Shown here piece by piece: positions 17,872 to 26,798 of a stretch of DNA of 64,000 nt (the stretch's first letter is position 1; each line of letters starts with the position of its first letter). Both the position numbers and the translations under genes were made by a program. The notes below the pieces were generated by a model. The model was not told the origin of the DNA and ran no database searches. It was given only the letters and a program-made list of their open reading frames with translations. This stretch comes from CAYMZZ01 sp044463125 (GTDB lineage Bacteria > Bacteroidota > Bacteroidia > Chitinophagales > Chitinophagaceae), in contig JBIQMS010000011.1 in the NCBI GenBank assembly GCA_044463125.1, positions 1 through 64,000 on the forward strand, in the 5' to 3' direction.

Positions 17872-18609
17872 ATGCATCGGCTATCAAAAATTTTCTGTGC
17901 ACTTGCTTTCCTGCTACCTGTCCTGCTTTCAGCCCAGGAGGAAAAGCCTTCCTATCCCCTGGAAACCCTGAATGGGGCGCTTTCCTTACAGGTGGGTATT
18001 CCCTCCGAAGCCATGCGCGATGCCATTCGCAACGAAATGGGCGACCTGGGTTTTGGCCTTGGTCTGAGTGTGCTCAGCAATCCTTTCAGTTGGGGCCGCA
18101 ATAAACGCAACAGTCCGCTAAGGCTTGGCGGGGAACTGGGCTACACCTATTATGGGCGGTTTTTGTCGGATGTGAACATTAATGGCTTCCGGGGCAGCTA
18201 CAAAACCAGTTATGGTATCCTTCAACTGAATGCGGTGGCACAATTACGCCCTATGTATACGGAAGCCTTTACGCCTTTTTTGGAAATTCTGGCAGGAGGA
18301 AATTTCTACCTGTCGAGCACCCGCGAAAACCTTTCCGTTATTGAATCAGCCCTGGGAATTCCGGCTTTTGAAATCGACAGCTATGCCAGTGTGGGCTTCA
18401 ACAAGGGTATCGCGGCCGGGTTTTCCGTTGGAAAAACGCGGCCGGATGCGGCGCGCCTGCAGGTGCGGGTATCCTATAATGTTGGTTCCGACATCAAGTA
18501 TGTGGTGCGAAATTCCCTGATCTTTGATCCAGCTTACAATATGCTGAGCTATGAAGTGAACCGTGCACCCGTACGCTACCTGATGGTGCAGGTAGGCATA
18601 GGATTCTGA
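17872..18609 (+). CDS. Outer-membrane beta-barrel protein
   Basis: The 245-residue product has a signal peptide (1-22, ending LLSAQ) and a mature part made of alternating strands such as LRLGGELGYTYYGRF, YGILQLNAVAQLRPMY, RLQVRVSYNVGSDIKYVV, ending VQVGIGF with a terminal Phe as barrel proteins do. This is the general fold of small Bacteroidota barrels of the OmpW/PorT-like size class, with unknown cargo. It stands between dnaX (divergent) and the convergent GNAT-like gene, with only 6 bases between the two stops. Confidence 0.8.
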   Translation: MHRLSKIFCALAFLLPVLLSAQEEKPSYPLETLNGALSLQVGIPSEAMRDAIRNEMGDLGFGLGLSVLSNPFSWGRNKRNSPLRLGGELGYTYYGRFLSDVNINGFRGSYKTSYGILQLNAVAQLRPMYTEAFTPFLEILAGGNFYLSSTRENLSVIESALGIPAFEIDSYASVGFNKGIAAGFSVGKTRPDAARLQVRVSYNVGSDIKYVVRNSLIFDPAYNMLSYEVNRAPVRYLMVQVGIGF

Positions 18610-18615
18610 GGCCAC

Positions 18616-19809
18616 TTACAAAATGGGATGTGGCTCAAAGGGCAGGCTGCGATCGAACAGGTAGCGGTAGGTGGTGAGCTGGCGGCTGCGATAAGTGCCG
18701 AGGGCTTCCGCCACATTGATCATTTTTGGATTGAACTCGCCGATCCATTGCATTTCGTAATTGTCGTAGATAGTATCCCCCACTTCATATTTCCCATTGG
18801 TAAGGTCCATGGATTGAATGATGCGGCAGCCTTCCACAATCATATAGCTATCGATACCCTTGCCCTGCCATTCGGGCACCACGCCAAACACAAGTCCCAC
18901 AAATTTGCTACAGGGTTTTGTTTTTTTGATCCAGAGAAACTTGAGTTTATGAAAGAGGCTAAACCGGCCATGCAGGTGGCGAAACCACTGGTTCAGATCG
19001 GGTAAGTTGATCCAAATGGCGATGGGATCTTCTTTGTGATACACAAACCAGCAAATTCGTTCATCCATTACCGGCTTCATTTGCGCAAACATTTTGCGCA
19101 CTACTTTTTCATCCAACTGCTTCAGCCCTCCATGGCCCGCCCAGGCTTTGTTGTACACCGTGGCAAAGTCGCGCGCAAATTTTTCGAGCTGATCCTTTTG
19201 AATGTGCCTCGCACTCAGGTCGGGATTTTTTGCGCATTCGGCATGCCGGTCAAAAAACTTTTGCTGTAGTCGCTCATTGGCTTTGAGCGCAAAACAAACC
19301 TGGTTGAAATAATTACGAAACCCGTAAGTCTCAAAAAGGTCTTTATAGTAGGGCGGATTATAATTCATGCCATACAGCGGTGGTTCAAATCCGCTCACCA
19401 GCAAACCCCACCATCGGTCGCGCTCACCAAAATTGATGGGGCCGTCCATCGCCTGCATACCTCTTTGCATCAGCCAGTGTTTGGCTACATCAAACAGCAT
19501 ATCCGCGGCCTCCTGGTCGTTGATGCAATCAAAAAAACCGATACCACCCACAGGTCCGGGATCATTCTTGTTCTTGTATTTCTTGTTGACAAATGCAGCG
19601 ATGCGTCCAATGGGCTCACCGCTATTGCTGATCAGGATCCAGCGGGTGGCTTCACCATGACGAAAACTTTTGTTCAACTTTGGATCAAAAACCATTTCCA
19701 CATCCTTTATCAGTGGACGGATATAGTTCGGATCATGGCGGTTCAGATTAACGTTGATCTCTATAAAGAGTTTGCGTTCAGCTTTGCTATGGACCTCCTT
19801 TAATTGCAT
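18616..19809 (-). CDS. YghO-like protein with GNAT-type fold
   Basis: This 397-residue protein is of the conserved YghO-like family. Visible landmarks are NRHDPNYIRPLIKDVEMVFDP near the N terminus, PVGGIGFFDCIND, DGPINFGERDRWWGLLV and, in the C-terminal half, GLVFGVVPEWQGKGIDSYMI, which looks like the acetyl-CoA-binding P-loop region of GNAT enzymes (V-P-x-x-Q-G-K-G). The substrate is unknown. The frame is open from a TTG at 19815, but the ATG at 19809 is preferred. It is followed upstream by the L,D-transpeptidase gene on the same strand with about 38 bases between them, so they may be co-transcribed. Confidence 0.78.
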   Translation of the reverse strand: MQLKEVHSKAERKLFIEINVNLNRHDPNYIRPLIKDVEMVFDPKLNKSFRHGEATRWILISNSGEPIGRIAAFVNKKYKNKNDPGPVGGIGFFDCINDQEAADMLFDVAKHWLMQRGMQAMDGPINFGERDRWWGLLVSGFEPPLYGMNYNPPYYKDLFETYGFRNYFNQVCFALKANERLQQKFFDRHAECAKNPDLSARHIQKDQLEKFARDFATVYNKAWAGHGGLKQLDEKVVRKMFAQMKPVMDERICWFVYHKEDPIAIWINLPDLNQWFRHLHGRFSLFHKLKFLWIKKTKPCSKFVGLVFGVVPEWQGKGIDSYMIVEGCRIIQSMDLTNGKYEVGDTIYDNYEMQWIGEFNPKMINVAEALGTYRSRQLTTYRYLFDRSLPFEPHPIL

Positions 19810-19847
19810 GCGCAAATGTAATGAGAACAGGGTGGTTGTGAATAAGA

Positions 19848-21449
19848 CTATTGAAAAAGTCTGGCGGCGAGTTTTCGGTCGTGCCCGTATATATCATCGC
19901 GAAAATGAAGAAGCCCTTCACTGCTTTCCCAGGCGGTAAAGTAGCCAATAAAAACGGGAATGGTTTTCTCCAGGGTTACCCAGGTTTCCTTTCCTGCTTT
20001 CATAGCTTTTTCCATTTCTTCTTTGGTCCATTTCGGGTTATCGGCCAGCAGGTACTCTGCCAGGTGTCGGGCCTGCTCGAGCCGAATACAGCCATGGCTA
20101 AAGGCGCGGCGGTCGCGGGCAAACAGCGATTTGGCCGGTGTATCGTGCAGGTAAATATTATACTGATTGGGGAAAAGAAATTTAACCAGTCCCAGGGCAT
20201 TGCCCGGTCCGGGCTTTTGACGGATGCCACCCGCATAGCGCTCCATATTATTTTTTTCCAGGTAGGCAGGATCCTTGCGAAGGGCCGGTTCTATTTCATT
20301 TCGCACAATGCTGCGGGGAACATTCCAGTAGGGACTGAAAACGATATATTTCATATCGCCGCGGAATATGACGGTATTATGCGCGGTGGAACCTACCACC
20401 ACATTCATGCTCCAGTCAAGGCTATCGTTCTTAAAAACAAAAAGCTGAAAGGCCGGGATATTCACCAATAAATAATCGGGTGGAGTTTCTGCAGGCACCC
20501 AACGCAGCCTTTCCATATTCACCAATAGCTGCCGGATTCTTGCCGAGGGACTTATATTTAGCTGTTGAAAGAACGCGGGTCCCATGGCGCTGTCTTCCGT
20601 AAGGCCATGTCGTTTTTGAAACCTTAGAACCGCCACGGCCAGTGAATCATCATAGTGCTCACTACTATCAGCGTTCAGCAGGTCGCCCAGCCTCTGCAAT
20701 CGCAGGCGGATGTGCGGTATGCTGGCAGAACTGTCACCCGGCCGCAATACTTTTTCTTTCGGTACTATCGCTTTCCAGTCGTGCTGCTTTTCCAGCTCGT
20801 AATAGCGCAGCAGGTGTTTTTTCAATAATTGATATTGCCGGTTTACGGGCTGATAAGCTCCCATTTGCTGGCCATTGCTGCCCACCAGGGAGTCGAGCAG
20901 TACACGAAGATCCAATTTCTTGCGGGGGATATACCAGCCCAGGTCCTGCACGCGAAGGTTCGTATTCCCTTCATATGCTTTTTCCGCGTAGCGGAAAAAG
21001 GCGTTTGTCAGCATCAATTCAAGGTTCAGAACCTGCTTAAGTGAATCGGCAGGGGGCATGTTTACTCCTTGTTCCAAACTATCCCGAAGCCTGGCCAAAA
21101 TGGGATTGTAGATGCTACTGTCCTTCGCGTAATTAATGTATTGATGCTGCATCTCCAGAAAACTGAGCGCATGCTCCGAAAGCCCACTGCTATCGAACCA
21201 GGCCAGTTGATAATTGCGTTGATTGTAGAAACTGCGAAACGCATTGGCGATGGATTCGGGCAAGTTTTCCTTTTCAACGAAAGCCTCCATTCTGCTGCTA
21301 TCAAGATAAAGCGTATTATAAGCCTGCTCCTGCGTAATGCTGGTATCTCGGGGCAATACAGTGGGTTCCTGCTCGGCCGAACTATTACAGGCCGGCAGTG
21401 CTGCATACAAAAAAACGAGTATCAGGGCAGGTAGTAGGATTCGAATCAT
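19848..21449 (-). CDS. L,D-transpeptidase lipoprotein, YcbB/LdtD type
   Basis: This enzyme makes 3-3 cross-links in peptidoglycan, or anchors proteins to it, in the periplasm. The 533-residue product has a lipobox LPAC (Cys about 21), an N-terminal scaffold region, a peptidoglycan-binding domain (about 240-300, AVAVLRFQKRHGLTEDSAMG), and the YkuD catalytic domain with FARDRRAFSHGCIRL (catalytic Cys about 454 in SHGCIR). It ends after a cap helix. The order and length match the YcbB/LdtD branch. The start codon sits 2 bases after a 11-bp inverted repeat (21452-21508), which may affect initiation. It is downstream of the S9 peptidase gene on the same strand. Confidence 0.9.
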   Translation of the reverse strand: MIRILLPALILVFLYAALPACNSSAEQEPTVLPRDTSITQEQAYNTLYLDSSRMEAFVEKENLPESIANAFRSFYNQRNYQLAWFDSSGLSEHALSFLEMQHQYINYAKDSSIYNPILARLRDSLEQGVNMPPADSLKQVLNLELMLTNAFFRYAEKAYEGNTNLRVQDLGWYIPRKKLDLRVLLDSLVGSNGQQMGAYQPVNRQYQLLKKHLLRYYELEKQHDWKAIVPKEKVLRPGDSSASIPHIRLRLQRLGDLLNADSSEHYDDSLAVAVLRFQKRHGLTEDSAMGPAFFQQLNISPSARIRQLLVNMERLRWVPAETPPDYLLVNIPAFQLFVFKNDSLDWSMNVVVGSTAHNTVIFRGDMKYIVFSPYWNVPRSIVRNEIEPALRKDPAYLEKNNMERYAGGIRQKPGPGNALGLVKFLFPNQYNIYLHDTPAKSLFARDRRAFSHGCIRLEQARHLAEYLLADNPKWTKEEMEKAMKAGKETWVTLEKTIPVFIGYFTAWESSEGLLHFRDDIYGHDRKLAARLFQ

Positions 21450-21451
21450 AA

Positions 21452-21508
21452 TTGCCGGTGGGGCTTTCTCGGTTACTGTAGAACCTGTTTATTCAGACCC
21501 ACCGGCAA
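21452..21508 (-). promoter_or_regulatory. Inverted repeat directly before the L,D-transpeptidase start
   Basis: TTGCCGGTGGG (21452-21462) and CCCACCGGCAA (21498-21508) are exact reverse complements with a 35-base loop. It lies between the S9 peptidase stop and the transpeptidase ATG, which follows 2 bases later. No T-run is attached, so leader control or RNA processing is as likely as termination. Confidence 0.45.
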
Positions 21509-21520
21509 ATTACCGATTTC

Positions 21521-23434
21521 TTATTGTTTGCCTGAGGAGTTGGCTTCGCCTTTCAGGTATTTATCCAAAAATTCACCAATCTGGCCGTATCCTTTTATTT
21601 CATTTTCCTTTTTCATGAAACCATGTCCTTCATCGGGAAAAAGCACATAGTCTACCGGTACATTGTTTTTCTTCACCGCTTCCACAATTTCATCGCTCTC
21701 CACTTTTAATACTCGGGCATCGTTGGCGCCCTGCAAAACCATCAGGGGTTTATTGATCTTGTCGGCATTCAGCAAAGGCGAATAGGCTTTTAGCCGAACG
21801 GTGTCATCCGTATTAGGATCACCTATTTCCCGATAGAGCGCGTTGCGGAACGATTCCCAGTAAGGTGGTATTTCGCGCAGCGTACGTAACCAGTTGGTGA
21901 CGCCGAAAATATCCACGCCCACTTTAAACTCTTCCGGATGGAAGCAAAGCGCGGCCAGGGTCATATAGCCTCCATAGCTGCCACCCATCACACCAATTTT
22001 GCTGGAGTCGATATAAGGAAGGGAAGCCAGGTATTTCTTTCCCCATACCACATCTTTCAAATCCTTGTCACCATGATTGCGGTCATCCATCTTGAAGAAG
22101 GTTTTACCATAGCCACTACTGCCCCGGTTGTTGACATCCAATATGGCATATCCCTTATTCACGAGATGTTGTATCAGCGGAAAATAATACTGCCCTGCCT
22201 GCCCGCCCGGGCCGCCATGCACCATTACCACCGCTGGCACAGGTTTGGAATTGGAAGCCTGGTGCGGTTTATAAAAAATGGCCGGTATCTCCAGACCGTC
22301 GAATGATTGGTATCGTACTACTTGTGCCGATACAAGGTCATTCTTGTCGATTTCAGGATTCAGGGCATTGGTGACCTGCTTCAGTTCTTTGCTGGAAAAA
22401 TCGTAGCTGAAAATATTGCCCGGTGAGCGGGAACTGCCCACGTACAGAATCATCTTGTCTTCTGAACGGGAAATGCTCGCACTGAGGATGCTGCCATCAT
22501 CTACTCCCGGGAATTCCAGTTCTTTTCCGCTGGCATGATCGAACAAATGCAGCTTATTGGCGCCGTCCACATTCACATACACTACACGGTATTTTCCATT
22601 GAAGGAAATTACCTGCCCCGATACATCCCATTTATCGGTATAGATAGTTTCTTTTTTGCCGGTCGCTATTTCGTAACGGGCGGCATAGGTAAACTCGCTG
22701 CCTTCGTCGGTAATATAATAAAGATATTTGCCATCCGGGGAAAATGCATTGGCTGAATTGCGTGATTCTCTGGCAGTGTCGTTTACAGCAACCAGTTTCC
22801 CGCTTTGCAGATCGAGGAGGTAGAGGTTGGTCCAACTTGTGGCGATGGTTTGTGTAAGTGCCAGGTAGCGCTCATCCGGTGAAAGCGCGTCGGGTTCAAA
22901 CCCGGAATTATTCTCATACAGCAGTTGGCCCGTCCAGCTCACCGTATCCATTTTGTAGAGGTCAAAATACATGGGTGTGCGGCGATTGGAAGTATAATAA
23001 AACTGGTCGCCGGCCCGGTTCCATCCCCAAAAAGACGCTTTTACATTTTCGCCAGGGGTGAGTTCCCGTATGGAACCGTCTTGTTTTTGTAAAAAGAGAT
23101 GACTGTTTTCATTGCCACCCTTATCGGAATTATAGATAAAGTTCCGGGTGCCGGGAACAAAGCCGTTGGAGAAGGCAGATTCCACGGTACTGTTAGTCAA
23201 CTGGGTGCGCTTTCCACTGGCGAGGTTAATCAGAAACACATTATAGATGCCCGTTTCGTTGCTGCTGACAAGGATGTCTTCATCATCGGAACTAATGCCT
23301 CCATAATAGGAGTCAACACTTTTATACAGTTGCTCGATGCTGTACTGTTTCACTTCGCGACCTTCATCTTCAGCGGCATTGTTGCAGGCGGCAAGCCCCG
23401 CTACGAGGGCAATTAGCAGGAATCGATAGCTCAT
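21521..23434 (-). CDS. S9 family prolyl-oligopeptidase-type peptidase, lipoprotein
   Basis: The 637-residue product has a lipobox LAAC (Cys about 16), a beta-propeller (about 40-390, with repeated Asp-box-like motifs such as LSPDERYLALT and FSPDGKYLYYITD), and an alpha/beta-hydrolase domain. The catalytic triad is visible: Ser about 486 in GGSYGGYM, Asp about 572 in GANDARV, His about 604 in DEGHGF. It would cleave short peptides on the periplasmic face of a membrane. The start ATG is followed upstream by a 150-base divergent region shared with a small membrane-protein gene. Confidence 0.92.
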   Translation of the reverse strand: MSYRFLLIALVAGLAACNNAAEDEGREVKQYSIEQLYKSVDSYYGGISSDDEDILVSSNETGIYNVFLINLASGKRTQLTNSTVESAFSNGFVPGTRNFIYNSDKGGNENSHLFLQKQDGSIRELTPGENVKASFWGWNRAGDQFYYTSNRRTPMYFDLYKMDTVSWTGQLLYENNSGFEPDALSPDERYLALTQTIATSWTNLYLLDLQSGKLVAVNDTARESRNSANAFSPDGKYLYYITDEGSEFTYAARYEIATGKKETIYTDKWDVSGQVISFNGKYRVVYVNVDGANKLHLFDHASGKELEFPGVDDGSILSASISRSEDKMILYVGSSRSPGNIFSYDFSSKELKQVTNALNPEIDKNDLVSAQVVRYQSFDGLEIPAIFYKPHQASNSKPVPAVVMVHGGPGGQAGQYYFPLIQHLVNKGYAILDVNNRGSSGYGKTFFKMDDRNHGDKDLKDVVWGKKYLASLPYIDSSKIGVMGGSYGGYMTLAALCFHPEEFKVGVDIFGVTNWLRTLREIPPYWESFRNALYREIGDPNTDDTVRLKAYSPLLNADKINKPLMVLQGANDARVLKVESDEIVEAVKKNNVPVDYVLFPDEGHGFMKKENEIKGYGQIGEFLDKYLKGEANSSGKQ

Positions 23435-23585
23435 GGTTGGTTGGTTTGATGATCAATACAGTAAGGTACTGTTTTTTTCACAGGGCTGTCTGGTGAAAAA
23501 ACGGGATTGTGACAGGCGGTTCTATGCGTTGAAGTTTGTTTATTTGTGAACAGCGGGCCTGCTCATTTTTACAAAAGCAAAGTAT

Positions 23586-23873
23586 ATGGCAAAATCCAAT
23601 TGGTCTGAACTGAACGACACTTTGAGTTTGCTGGCATTTCTCGCCATCATGGTGATGGTCAACTTTGCCCAAACGTTGTGGATGGTATTATTGGCGGGTT
23701 TGCTCAGCGCTATAGCCCTTTGCACCAATCTGCTGGTTTGGATGCGGCGTGGTCCGCGAGGCAGTAAGCCGAGGCCTTATACCGAACAAAGCTTCAAGCT
23801 GCTGCTGAATATCCTGCTTTGCCTGGGGGGACTGCTCGCGGTGTACTTTAAGATTTGGTTTTCAGCCGATTAG
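23586..23873 (+). CDS. Small three-helix membrane protein, unknown
   Basis: This 95-residue protein has three hydrophobic segments (LSLLAFLAIMVMVNF, TLWMVLLAGLLSAIALCTNLL, LLLNILLCLGGLLAVYFKIWF) and a basic loop MRRGPRGSKPRPYTEQ between the second and third. It begins ATGGCAAAATCC, and the frame use is regular. I do not recognise the family. It is 108 bases upstream of atpD on the same strand, but atpD has its own promoter-like box, so co-function with ATP synthase is only a guess. Confidence 0.6.
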   Translation: MAKSNWSELNDTLSLLAFLAIMVMVNFAQTLWMVLLAGLLSAIALCTNLLVWMRRGPRGSKPRPYTEQSFKLLLNILLCLGGLLAVYFKIWFSAD

Positions 23874-23922
23874 CCGCTATCCCCGGTTTTTCCACCATTC
23901 GTTCGTAAATTTTCATTTCTTA

Positions 23923-23954
23923 TTTCTTAATTAGTACCTGCACCCTTACCTTTG
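23923..23954 (+). promoter_or_regulatory. Promoter of atpD
   Basis: The box TACCTTTG (23947-23954) matches the Bacteroidota -7 consensus TAnnTTTG exactly, with TTTC 20 bases upstream at 23923-23926 as a -33 element. The atpD ATG is 27 bases downstream. Confidence 0.6.
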
Positions 23955-23981
23955 CGGCCAAATTAAAGCTCTCCTGAATAT

Positions 23982-25481
23982 ATGGCAAACGTAGGTAAAG
24001 TAAAGCAGGTAATCGGCGCCGTAATCGATGTGCAATTCGACGGCAATCTCCCCGATATCTATAACGCCCTTGAACTGGAAAAGGAAAATGGTGAAAAGCT
24101 GATCCTTGAAGTGCAACAGCACCTGGGGGAAGACAGTGTGCGGACCATCGCCATGGATGGTACCGAAGGCCTGGTAAGAGGAATGAAAGTAGTGGATACC
24201 GGCCGCGCCATCGCTATGCCTACCGGTGAAGCCATCAAAGGACGTCTTTTCAATGTAACGGGTGACCCCATCGATGGTCTGCCTGCTGTAAGCAAAGAGG
24301 GCGGTCGTCCCATTCACGCCAAGCCCCCCGCATTCGAAAACCTGAGTACGGCCACTGAGGTATTGTACACAGGTATTAAAGTTATTGACCTGATTGAGCC
24401 CTACGCAAAAGGCGGAAAGATCGGTCTCTTTGGTGGTGCCGGTGTGGGTAAAACCGTTTTGATCCAGGAGCTGATCAATAATATCGCGAAAGCCTATTCA
24501 GGTCTTTCCGTATTTGCCGGTGTGGGTGAGCGTACGCGTGAGGGAAATGACCTGATGCGTGAAATGATTGAAGCCGGTATCATGAAATACGGCGATGCAT
24601 TCAAGCATAGCATGGAAGAAGGTGGATGGGATCTGAGCAAAGTGGATATGAAAGAGCTGGCTGATTCCAAAGCCACCTTTGTATTTGGACAAATGAACGA
24701 ACCTCCCGGAGCCCGTGCGCGTGTGGCGCTTTCCGGTTTGACTATCGCCGAATATTATCGCGATGGTGACGGACAGGGCAAGGGTCGTGATATCCTTTTC
24801 TTCGTGGATAATATCTTCCGTTTTACCCAGGCTGGTTCCGAAGTATCGGCCCTGCTGGGTCGTATGCCCTCTGCCGTAGGTTATCAGCCTACACTGGCAA
24901 CGGAGATGGGTATCATGCAGGAGCGTATTACCTCCACCAAAAATGGTTCTATCACTTCCGTACAGGCGGTGTACGTACCGGCGGATGACCTTACCGATCC
25001 GGCACCCGCAACTACCTTCGCTCACCTCGATGCCACAACGGTATTGAGTCGTAAGATCGCTGACCTGGGTATCTACCCGGCGGTGGATCCCCTGGATTCC
25101 ACTTCCCGTATTCTTATGCCCCAGGTGGTGGGCGATGCGCATTACGATTGCGCCAACCGCGTAAAAGGCATGCTGCAACGCTATAAAGAACTGCAGGATA
25201 TCATTGCCATCCTGGGTCTGGATGAACTGAGTGATGAAGATAAATTGGTCGTATCCCGTGCGCGTAAAGTGCAGCGTTTCCTTTCGCAGCCCTTCCACGT
25301 GGCCGAAGCCTTTACCGGTCTCAAAGGTGTACTGGTTCCCATCGAAGAAACCATCCGCGGCTTCAATATGATCATGGACGGTGAAGTGGATGAATATCCC
25401 GAAGCAGCTTTTAACCTGGTAGGTTCTATTGATGACGCGATTGAGAAAGGGAAGAAATTGTTGGCGCAAGCGCAGGGGTAG
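23982..25481 (+). CDS. atpD: ATP synthase F1 subunit beta
   Basis: This is the catalytic F1 subunit. The 499-residue product has the P-loop GGAGVGKTV (about 150-158), the GERTREGNDL stretch, ALSGLTIAEYYRD, and the DELSDEDKLVVSRARK segment that is typical of bacterial beta chains. Only atpC follows; the other ATP synthase genes are not in the window, which is the usual split arrangement in Bacteroidota. Immediately after the stop TAG a heptamer array begins with no spacer. The strong promoter-like box at 23947 indicates that atpD starts its own transcript. Confidence 0.97.
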   Translation: MANVGKVKQVIGAVIDVQFDGNLPDIYNALELEKENGEKLILEVQQHLGEDSVRTIAMDGTEGLVRGMKVVDTGRAIAMPTGEAIKGRLFNVTGDPIDGLPAVSKEGGRPIHAKPPAFENLSTATEVLYTGIKVIDLIEPYAKGGKIGLFGGAGVGKTVLIQELINNIAKAYSGLSVFAGVGERTREGNDLMREMIEAGIMKYGDAFKHSMEEGGWDLSKVDMKELADSKATFVFGQMNEPPGARARVALSGLTIAEYYRDGDGQGKGRDILFFVDNIFRFTQAGSEVSALLGRMPSAVGYQPTLATEMGIMQERITSTKNGSITSVQAVYVPADDLTDPAPATTFAHLDATTVLSRKIADLGIYPAVDPLDSTSRILMPQVVGDAHYDCANRVKGMLQRYKELQDIIAILGLDELSDEDKLVVSRARKVQRFLSQPFHVAEAFTGLKGVLVPIEETIRGFNMIMDGEVDEYPEAAFNLVGSIDDAIEKGKKLLAQAQG

Positions 25482-25523
25482 TATTACGTAATACGTAGTA
25501 CGTTTTACGTAGTACGTAATTTG
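25482..25523. repeat. TANTACG heptamer array directly after the atpD stop
   Basis: Six units (TATTACG, TAATACG, TAGTACG, TTTTACG, TAGTACG, TAATTTG) start at the base after the stop codon TAG, which itself would fit the unit pattern. Confidence 0.88.
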
Positions 25524-25599
25524 AGTGGTAGGTATGCGGAGAGTAGTTAGCTACCTACACTTCGCAGCGTCAAGTGTGAATACGCCCAATAAACAAAAA

Positions 25600-25634
25600 A
25601 ACGTAAAACGTATAACGTAAAACGTACAACGTAA
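25600..25634. repeat. AACGTAN heptamer array forming the atpC leader
   Basis: Five exact units (AACGTAA, AACGTAT, AACGTAA, AACGTAC, AACGTAA) end one base before the atpC ATG. The atpD-atpC gap thus has an array at each border. Confidence 0.92.
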
Positions 25635-25635
25635 A

Positions 25636-25899
25636 ATGAATCTCGAAATACTTACTCCCGAAAAAAAGCTTTACAGCGGTGAAGTTTATGGCGTGCAGAT
25701 GCCCGGCATCAGTGGCTCTTTTGAAGTGCTGGAACGCCACGCCCCTTTGGTGAGCGCCCTCAAAGCCGGTCGGCTGAAAGTATTGAAGGATAAGCAAAAT
25801 CATTTTGCTTATTTCAACATCACCGGTGGTTTTGTAGAAGTGCTCAACAACCGCGTAACCGTGCTGGCCGAAGGGGCCACTGCGGTAGAAAATGTTTAA
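25636..25899 (+). CDS. atpC: ATP synthase F1 subunit epsilon
   Basis: The 87-residue product is a short epsilon subunit: it contains the N-terminal beta-sandwich (MNLEILTPEKKLYSGEVYGVQMPGISGSFEVLERHAPLVSAL is the characteristic opening, here read in parts) and ends after VTVLAEGATAVENV. The C-terminal helical hairpin of longer epsilon chains is missing, as is usual in this phylum. Epsilon couples F1 to the c-ring and restrains ATP hydrolysis. Its leader is made of 7-bp units up to the start codon, with no Shine-Dalgarno. Confidence 0.93.
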   Translation: MNLEILTPEKKLYSGEVYGVQMPGISGSFEVLERHAPLVSALKAGRLKVLKDKQNHFAYFNITGGFVEVLNNRVTVLAEGATAVENV

Positions 25900-25903
25900 T
25901 ACC

Positions 25904-25992
25904 CCGGAAACGGTTGGTCCGCTTATTCTTAAGGCTGTCTGCTCAACTAACCCAAGGGACCAATCAGACTGGCGAAAAACCAGCCTATCCGG
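25904..25992 (+). ncRNA. Candidate structured RNA in the atpC trailer
   Basis: After atpC the sequence can fold: CCGGA (25904-25908) with TCCGG (25988-25992) as an outer stem; GGTTGGTCC (25912-25920) with GGACCAATC (25957-25965), nine pairs including one G-U; and CTGG (25969-25972) with CCAG (25980-25983). A terminator follows. It may be a trailer structure or a small RNA processed from the atp transcript. I recognise no known family. Confidence 0.35.
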
Positions 25993-26012
25993 ATTGTGAA
26001 AACTAATAGTTA

Positions 26013-26042
26013 GCCCTCCTGGTTTCAGGAGGGCCTTTTTTT
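26013..26042 (+). terminator. Intrinsic terminator of atpD-atpC
   Basis: GCCCTCCTG (26013-26021) pairs exactly with CAGGAGGGC (26026-26034) over a GTTT loop and is followed by C and seven T residues. Confidence 0.92.
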
Positions 26043-26154
26043 GCCCATTTTAGTGATAGCGGTCCTGATTTGTTCAACAGGGGGTTTGTTAAGATTTACA
26101 ATCTGTGAACAAAACCGGGCATTGTGTTTGTTAACTTATTATAAACTATGAACT

Positions 26155-26787
26155 ATGCGTAACAGATTTATTTTGGGAGTCATCGGTTTGACCGCCCTGC
26201 TGTTCGCAGGTTGTACCAAAGATCCTGCGCGACAACTGGAGGGCGATGAAACCGGCGTGTACATTACCAATCGCGCGTCGGGCATCAGTTTCAACCAATA
26301 CGCCAGCTTTGCCCTTTCCGATTCGGTGGTTGTTTTAGAGAACAACCAATTGGTGGATCGGGTACGTACCGAATTCGATGCCGTATTGATCAATGCTATC
26401 GCCAGCCAGATGCAGCAGCGTGGGTATGTGCGTGTGGCACAAGGCGATGATCCCGATCTGGGTATTACCGTGAGCCGGGTCTACAATGATTTTACAGGTA
26501 TCGTAAACTACAACGACTATTGGGGATATTATGGCGGATGGTGGGATCCTTTTTATTGGGGATACCCCGGGTTCAACTACGGATTTCCTGGGTTTTTTGG
26601 CACTTACACTATTACCGATGGCGCGGTGACCGTGGATATGATTGATTTGAAGAATGCGACCAGCAACGGGCAACTGAGCGTGATATGGAGCGGCCTGGTG
26701 CGCGGAACGGGCACATTTGCTACCGGCCGTGCTGAAGCGCATGCCGCCGCTTTGTTTAGTCAGTCGCCTTATATTATCACACCTTAA
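26155..26787 (+). CDS. DUF4136 lipoprotein
   Basis: The 210-residue product has a lipobox (LFAGC, Cys about 20), the DUF4136 pattern of a first strand with FNQYASFAL, a helix with AVLINAIASQMQQRGYVRV, and an aromatic Gly/Trp/Tyr-rich loop YWGYYGGWWDPFYWGYPGFNYG. DUF4136 proteins are periplasmic or outer-membrane lipoproteins of unknown role. It is directly followed (11 bases) by a barrel gene, so the two are probably one transcript, and the lipoprotein may act with that barrel in the outer membrane. The ATG at 26155 is chosen because the earlier ATG at 26148 is closed by a stop after four codons. Confidence 0.85.
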   Translation: MRNRFILGVIGLTALLFAGCTKDPARQLEGDETGVYITNRASGISFNQYASFALSDSVVVLENNQLVDRVRTEFDAVLINAIASQMQQRGYVRVAQGDDPDLGITVSRVYNDFTGIVNYNDYWGYYGGWWDPFYWGYPGFNYGFPGFFGTYTITDGAVTVDMIDLKNATSNGQLSVIWSGLVRGTGTFATGRAEAHAAALFSQSPYIITP

Positions 26788-26798
26788 AACCGGAGACG

